The notes below the pieces were generated by a model. The model searched no databases. It was not told the DNA's origin and saw nothing but the letters and a program-made list of their open reading frames with translations. From the NCBI GenBank assembly GCA_964457925.1, contig CAYWGH010000021.1, forward strand, positions 1-64,000: DNA of 64,000 nucleotides, written 5' to 3'. Position numbers and translations under genes: made by a program. How positions within the stretch are numbered: position 1 is the stretch's first letter; every line of letters begins with the position of its first letter. This document shows positions 59,978 through 64,000 of the stretch, piece by piece. This DNA comes from Coneutiohabitans sp964457925 (GTDB lineage Bacteria > Zhuqueibacterota > Zhuqueibacteria > Zhuqueibacterales > Zhuqueibacteraceae).

Positions 59978-61471
59978 TCAGTTGGATGACAAGCGTGTCA
60001 GAGCCGCGCGCCGAAACCCGCAGATCTCTGCTGCAATTTGGTCCTGCACCCGCCGCACGCCGCTGGCGGAACCGAGAAAATGCTGCATCATCATCGCAAA
60101 CACAATCTCCTCGCCCTCTGCTGTCGTGGTGTAGCCTGACAGCGAACTGACCCCGCTCAAGCTGCCGGTTTTCGCACGCAGAATGCCCTCGGCCGCCGTG
60201 CCTTTCATGCGATTCGACAAGGTGCCGTCCACGCCCGCAATCGGCAATGAGGTTAAAAACTCATTGCGCACCGAAAAATCATTCCACATCGCAATCAACA
60301 GCTTCACGATTTCATCCGGCGTGATGAGATTGTAGCGTGACACGCCCGAGCCGTCCGCCAGATTCAACGCGTTGGTATCGACCTGTGCGCTGGCCAAAAA
60401 CCGGCGAACCACCTGCATGCCCTTTTCGCCCGTACCCGGCCGGCCGGCGCGCTCCGCCGCCACCACCTTCAACAACAACTCGGCACTCAAATTATCAGAA
60501 ATCTTGTTAAGATTGATCAACAACGGCATGAGCGGCGCACGATGCTCGGCCAGCGTCAAAGCTTTTACCGGACTCAGGCCGCGTTGCACGCTGCCGTTAA
60601 ATTTAATGCCGTTTTGCTGCAACAATTCCCGCAGAATTTGTCCGGTAAAAATTTCGGGCTGCACAACGGTACGTTCGAACCTGCGCGGTTTCGCATCGAG
60701 CGCCAGCGCGCCATCAACTACAAAAACATTTGAACCGCGCCGCTCCACAGAAAGGCCAGGCAGCCGCAAGGAATCCACTTGCGTCTTGCTTGCCGCCGTC
60801 ACGCTGGTGTTGATGATATCCGTGTGCGGTGTGTTCGGGACAATTTGTACCTGCGCGACTTCCCCGACTTTCGCAGCCGGAGAAACGGTGAAGGAGACAA
60901 TATTATCATTCACCGCCAGCGCGGAGAAGCGTTCGTAATCATCGTCCCACATCCAGCCCGCGCCCCAGCGCACCTCGTCGAAATAGTAGTCGTCGCATAA
61001 CAAATTGCCGCGGATTTCGCGAATGCCTTTCTGCGCCAGCGTTTGCGCCAGGCCGAACAAATCATTCGTCGTCAAATCGGGATTGCCGCGGCCCACGAGG
61101 TAAAGATCACCATGAAGGATGCCGGCGCGCAAAGCCGCGGAATCGCAAACCAGGCTGGTGTTGAGCGTGAAATCCGGTCCGAGCAGTTTCAGCGCGGCGG
61201 CGGAGGTGAGCAGTTTTTGATTCGAGGCGGGGTGAAACAACAGGTGGGCATTGCGTTCGTACAACACCTCGCCGGTTTTCAGGGAGATGATTTTCACGCC
61301 CGGCGTCGAGCGCGCCAGCGCCGAATCCGCGAGAATCGCGTCAATGCGCCGCCGCAAGGCAAAGACGGCGTCTGCGCCATTTTCTTTCAATCGAGTCCCA
61401 GCCGCGCAACCCAACAGGCTAAATGCAGCCAGCGCGATGCTCAAATACCGTTTGATAAAAAAACTTGTCAT
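59978..61471 (-). CDS. dacB: D-alanyl-D-alanine carboxypeptidase/endopeptidase, PBP4 type
   Basis: A 497-residue class C low-molecular-weight penicillin-binding protein (peptidase S13) that trims or cleaves peptidoglycan crosslinks. A signal peptide ends LLGC (Cys22), so a lipoprotein is likely. The active-site motifs are S-N-Q-K in HPASNQKLL, S-D-N in NKISDNLSAELL and KTG in LRAKTGSLSG. The family's VGRGNPDLTTNDL and DDYYFDEVRWGAGWMWDD blocks are clear. GGAGTGAGGTGAT precedes the ATG. It follows the beta-lactamase-fold gene region on the same strand, two cell-wall or penicilloyl-serine hydrolases in a row. Confidence 0.94.
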   Translation of the reverse strand: MTSFFIKRYLSIALAAFSLLGCAAGTRLKENGADAVFALRRRIDAILADSALARSTPGVKIISLKTGEVLYERNAHLLFHPASNQKLLTSAAALKLLGPDFTLNTSLVCDSAALRAGILHGDLYLVGRGNPDLTTNDLFGLAQTLAQKGIREIRGNLLCDDYYFDEVRWGAGWMWDDDYERFSALAVNDNIVSFTVSPAAKVGEVAQVQIVPNTPHTDIINTSVTAASKTQVDSLRLPGLSVERRGSNVFVVDGALALDAKPRRFERTVVQPEIFTGQILRELLQQNGIKFNGSVQRGLSPVKALTLAEHRAPLMPLLINLNKISDNLSAELLLKVVAAERAGRPGTGEKGMQVVRRFLASAQVDTNALNLADGSGVSRYNLITPDEIVKLLIAMWNDFSVRNEFLTSLPIAGVDGTLSNRMKGTAAEGILRAKTGSLSGVSSLSGYTTTAEGEEIVFAMMMQHFLGSASGVRRVQDQIAAEICGFRRAALTRLSSN

Positions 61472-61519
61472 ATCACCTCACTCCAAGAATCTCAACTACT
61501 GCCATCAACCACCAGGCCT

Positions 61520-61619
61520 GTCATCTCGCAGGGATCCTGTAACAAACTCGCGACACTACAAGGAACTTGCGAAGTACTCGCAAGCGGGCAGTTGCTTCAC
61601 AAGATTCCTTCAGCATGAC
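61520..61619. repeat. 100-bp inverted repeat GTCATC...GATGAC-type
   Basis: GTCATCTCGCAGGGATCCTG at the left faces CAAGATTCCTTCAGCATGAC at the right, whose reverse complement opens GTCATGCTGAAGGAATCTTG. The centre has the near-palindrome CTTGCGAAGTACTCGCAAG. The right arm shares CTTCACAAGATTC with the repeat at 37903-37996. It lies upstream of dacB. Confidence 0.55.
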
Positions 61620-61664
61620 AACTGCGGCGTGGATGCCAGCCTCAACCTTGCGAAATGCGTTCGA

Positions 61665-62426
61665 TTATAATGACGCCAAAACCTTCAAAGAACCCAGCGC
61701 AGGCGGCGTCAGCTCCGACTGATGAGCCGCCATGAATTCAGCCACGGCAGGGACACGCACCGCCAGCATTTCGGTGAATTCCTCTGCTTCGCTGGCGTTT
61801 TTCGCCAATTCCGTGAGTTGCATCATGGTGTGAATGATGCGCGCTAAAAACACGACATCCAGTTTCAATGTGACAGAATTCTCGATAATGCCGTTGCAGC
61901 ATTCGACCGTTATGTCCTCCGGCTTCAGACCCAACTCGGCGGTGACTTCCTCGGCGGTGGCGGCAAACAAATCCGGTTTGCCTGCGCGCAGATGCAGGTT
62001 GGGATGCGCATGCCCGCCGATGACGTCCAGCATGCCGGGCGCTTCACCCAAATGTGAGCTGCGGCGAATGATGGGCGTATAGCCGTCTGCGGTGACGACA
62101 ATGGCGCTGACGCCCACGCCGCGCGTGGCAGCGGCTTCGCCCAATTCCTGGAGATGAGCATTGCAGTAAAGTTGATCGCGATAACAGGTTCGCGTCAAAC
62201 TCATCTCCAGAAACAGCGGACTTGCTGAAAAATCTACCAACCGAAAAAGCTCACCATTGTAAAAATGTTTGCCGGAAGTTGCTGCCATCTGCTGCCAAAA
62301 CGCCTCTGCCCGTTCGGCGTGCGGCGGTGGCAACATATGGAAATGATCTTGGAAAGTGATCTTCACTTGACAGGGCAGCCAACGCCCCTGACAAAGCAGG
62401 CGAAAAGGAGAAGTGGAATCTTTCAT
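61665..62426 (-). CDS. Nudix-fold hydrolase-like protein
   Basis: A 253-residue cytoplasmic protein. A divergent Nudix box is visible as GHAHPNLHLRAGKPDLFAAT then AEEVTAELGL, which keeps the EExxxELG core. Preceding strands GVSAIVVTADGYTPIIRRSS and the long N-terminal region (FLEMSLTRTCYRDQLYCNAH) resemble UDP-sugar Nudix hydrolases of the NUDT22 kind, but this is a loose match. The first Gly/Arg position of the box is not standard, so activity is uncertain. The ribosome binding site is weak. It lies 80 bases downstream of pduL on the same strand. Confidence 0.65.
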   Translation of the reverse strand: MKDSTSPFRLLCQGRWLPCQVKITFQDHFHMLPPPHAERAEAFWQQMAATSGKHFYNGELFRLVDFSASPLFLEMSLTRTCYRDQLYCNAHLQELGEAAATRGVGVSAIVVTADGYTPIIRRSSHLGEAPGMLDVIGGHAHPNLHLRAGKPDLFAATAEEVTAELGLKPEDITVECCNGIIENSVTLKLDVVFLARIIHTMMQLTELAKNASEAEEFTEMLAVRVPAVAEFMAAHQSELTPPALGSLKVLASL

Positions 62427-62506
62427 GAAGAAGATGTGAGGCGTTCACGGATTCATGTCGTCTCGCAGCGGCGGCTTTCGAAAGGCTCAGGCGCCGGACG
62501 GCATTA

Positions 62507-63271
62507 TCAAACAAACACCTTGTGCGCCTTTGCCAACTCCGCCGCAGCTGGAGTCACCTTGGCGTTTGCCGGAACTTTGATTCTTCTTCTTTCGAGAATG
62601 GCGCGGCGCACGTCGTTTTCGGTGATTAATTTCGCGGCCGCTTCCACATTCTTCGAACGGCCGGCAATGTAGACCTTGTCGCCATTGGAGAGTCCCGCCG
62701 CATTGGCTTCGTCGGTGTCCAAGTGAAAATCGAGCACAAAGGAAGGATCGACGCGGATTAACACGTTATCAAAAACGACGCCGCGATCTTCACTGCCCGC
62801 CGGCAGCATTTTGGGCAGCGGCGCAACGATGACGCGATCGCGATCTTTGACGCCAAATTTCTTCGCATCCGCGGGACTCATGTGAATGTGACGCTGCGGA
62901 ATGATGATGCCTTCACTTAACACTACTTCTCCCTTCGGGCCGATGAGGCGCGCGCCGGCCGAGCCTTTCAAATCGCCGGAATAGCGCACCGGCGGATTGA
63001 TGCCGAGGGTGACAGCATCAGTGCGGGAGATTTCCAATTGCGTTTGTCCGCGCGCCGGGCCGACGACGCGCACGCGTTCGAGTTTGCCTTTCGGGCCGAT
63101 GACATCAACGGTTTCATTCGCGGCAAACTGGCCTTTTTGCGAAATGTCGCGCAGCTTGGTGAGCTGATAGCCGGTTCCGGCGAGCCCGGTCGAGCCGAAG
63201 AGCTTTTCGACGTCCGCTTGTGAAAGATGAAAGTGGCGATTGGAAACGCCAACGGGAATGGTGAGGGGCAT
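62507..63271 (-). CDS. pduL: PduL-type phosphate propanoyltransferase/acetyltransferase
   Basis: PduL converts acyl-CoA and phosphate to acyl phosphate and CoA, giving ATP with acetate kinase. The 254-residue protein has two PduL barrels. Metal-binding His are seen in VGVSNRHFHLS (H13, H15), IPQRHIHMSP and VLDFHLDTDEANA. A C-terminal extension of about 40 residues (ENDVRRAILERRRIKVPANA; VTPAAAELAKAH) resembles a tail found on some microcompartment-related enzymes. The usual N-terminal encapsulation helix is missing and no shell-protein gene lies in the window, so a free cytoplasmic fermentation role is likely. Confidence 0.9.
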   Translation of the reverse strand: MPLTIPVGVSNRHFHLSQADVEKLFGSTGLAGTGYQLTKLRDISQKGQFAANETVDVIGPKGKLERVRVVGPARGQTQLEISRTDAVTLGINPPVRYSGDLKGSAGARLIGPKGEVVLSEGIIIPQRHIHMSPADAKKFGVKDRDRVIVAPLPKMLPAGSEDRGVVFDNVLIRVDPSFVLDFHLDTDEANAAGLSNGDKVYIAGRSKNVEAAAKLITENDVRRAILERRRIKVPANAKVTPAAAELAKAHKVFV

Positions 63272-63520
63272 GATCCGATCTAGCGAAGGATTTTTCTGCT
63301 AAAACAAATTGATGAACCGCAAAGACGCAAAGTCTGCTATTTTGCCGGGGGCGTTTTGATATCCATCTTACCCTTCAGTCATTTGCGCGCGCAAAGCCAT
63401 TTTCTTGGCATTTTCGCAGTTCGAAAGCGCTCTGGCGGATTCACGACTTCAATTTTGAAGTTTTCCTAATTTGACACAAGAAGTTGAAAAGCGCAAGGAA
63501 AAATCCTGATCACAGCATTC
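63272..63520. other. Gap with a degenerate AACCGCAAAGACGCAAAG repeat
   Basis: AACCGCAAAGACGCAAAG at about 63315 and TTTTCGCAGTT at about 63411 are imperfect opposite ends of a repeat of the same general style as the other families. No gene is visible. The sequence also holds the leader of pduL. Confidence 0.35.
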
Positions 63521-64000
63521 TCACTCAAACGTCCACAGCTCCGGAATGCTGCTGAACGCGATGCGCGTGGGTGCCGCGTGCTTGGAGGCGTGAATGCCGC
63601 CGAAATAGACGACGTCGTTGCCGTATTTGGCGTTAATGGCATCCATCGCCTGCGCAAGCTTGCTGCGCTTGGGGTCTTCGAAGAGCGAGAGATTGTGCAA
63701 CTCGTTCGGCACGAGATCGAGCAAGGTCACGCCCACCGCCACGGGATTTCCTTGCGGCCGTTGCTGCCAAACCTGCGCCAGGGCTTCGAGCATGGTCAGG
63801 GTGTCCTGGCATTCGACCATGCTGATTTGTTCTGCCCAGCTTTCGTCCCAACTGAAGCGGATATTCACCGCCAACACACCCGCCCAATAATTCATGTGCC
63901 GCAAACGCGCCGCGGCTTTATGCACGAGTTTTTTCGCCACGGCGTACGCGCCTTCGTCGTTGCGCAATTCCGGCGGCAATACATGCGAATGCCCTACGGT
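63521..64000 (-). CDS. Y-family DNA polymerase (DinB/ImuB-like), 5' part outside window
   Basis: The last 159 codons of a gene that starts beyond base 64000. GHSHVLPPELRNDEGAYAVA is followed by KKLVHKAAARLRHMNYWAG and VLAVNIRFSW, the little-finger domain of Y-family translesion polymerases. The end (ALAQVWQQRPQGNPVAVGVT, LFEDPKRSKLAQAMDAINAK, IHASKHAAPTRIAFSSIPEL) matches bacterial DinB-like proteins. Palm and finger domains lie outside, so activity cannot be judged. Confidence 0.85.
   Translation of the reverse strand, partial: TVGHSHVLPPELRNDEGAYAVAKKLVHKAAARLRHMNYWAGVLAVNIRFSWDESWAEQISMVECQDTLTMLEALAQVWQQRPQGNPVAVGVTLLDLVPNELHNLSLFEDPKRSKLAQAMDAINAKYGNDVVYFGGIHASKHAAPTRIAFSSIPELWTFE

Overview
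The window is bacterial chromosome with no plasmid, phage or CRISPR signature. It most likely comes from the FCB superphylum, near candidate division KSB1 or Calditrichota. The support is three large secreted proteins with type IX-style C-terminal domains (two carry the PNPFNP motif), a PorV/PorQ-family outer-membrane protein, a TonB-dependent receptor with a carboxypeptidase-like N-terminal domain, and a bacterial geranylgeranylglyceryl-phosphate synthase. The phylum is inferred from protein families only; no rRNA gene is present.

Bases 1-3500 are a stable-RNA block: eight tRNA genes, including all four serine anticodons (TGA, GCT, CGA, GGA), interleaved with gltX and tadA and ending in the signal recognition particle RNA. 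Bases 3538-16271 form a plus-strand information-processing and lipid block: dnaX-ybaB-recR, pgsA-pgpA, cinA-thpR, recA-recX, alaS and the prenyl-glyceryl-phosphate synthase. Small decayed genes, including a frameshifted ParE-type toxin and a HicB remnant, flank recA-recX. A PHP phosphatase, a DUF1801 protein, a BatA-like von Willebrand protein, hflX and an NtrC-type regulator follow.

From 23500 to 37200 the minus strand dominates: a stand-alone caspase-like peptidase, a 3-hydroxyacyl-CoA dehydrogenase, then an envelope block of TonB receptor, giant secreted protein and PorV-like protein, followed by a DUF3597 protein and an FG-GAP repeat secreted protein. Next come recQ, an invasin-like secreted protein, an M16 peptidase, and a PHP-domain protein with an N-terminal propeller-like region. 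An RNA helicase and an RRM protein precede a compact signalling cluster (52841-56074) of a LuxR-type regulator, a receiver lacking its phosphoacceptor Asp, two unrecognised small proteins and a GAF-like/PP2C phosphatase. The last 8 kb hold a DUF1566 protein, a rhomboid protease, a beta-lactamase-fold protein with polyglycine-hydrolase-like repeats, PBP4, a Nudix protein, PduL and the end of a Y-family polymerase.

Intergenic DNA is rich in palindromic dispersed repeats. One family has four copies of 107-110 bp with terminal inverted repeats, all in the same orientation. Others are short hairpins with a constant GGCTTGGCC core and covarying stems, and several long inverted repeats. The strongest candidates for something undescribed are the 52.8-56.1 kb signalling cluster, the repeat families, and a tiny minus-strand reading frame with a near-ideal ribosome binding site downstream of the caspase gene.
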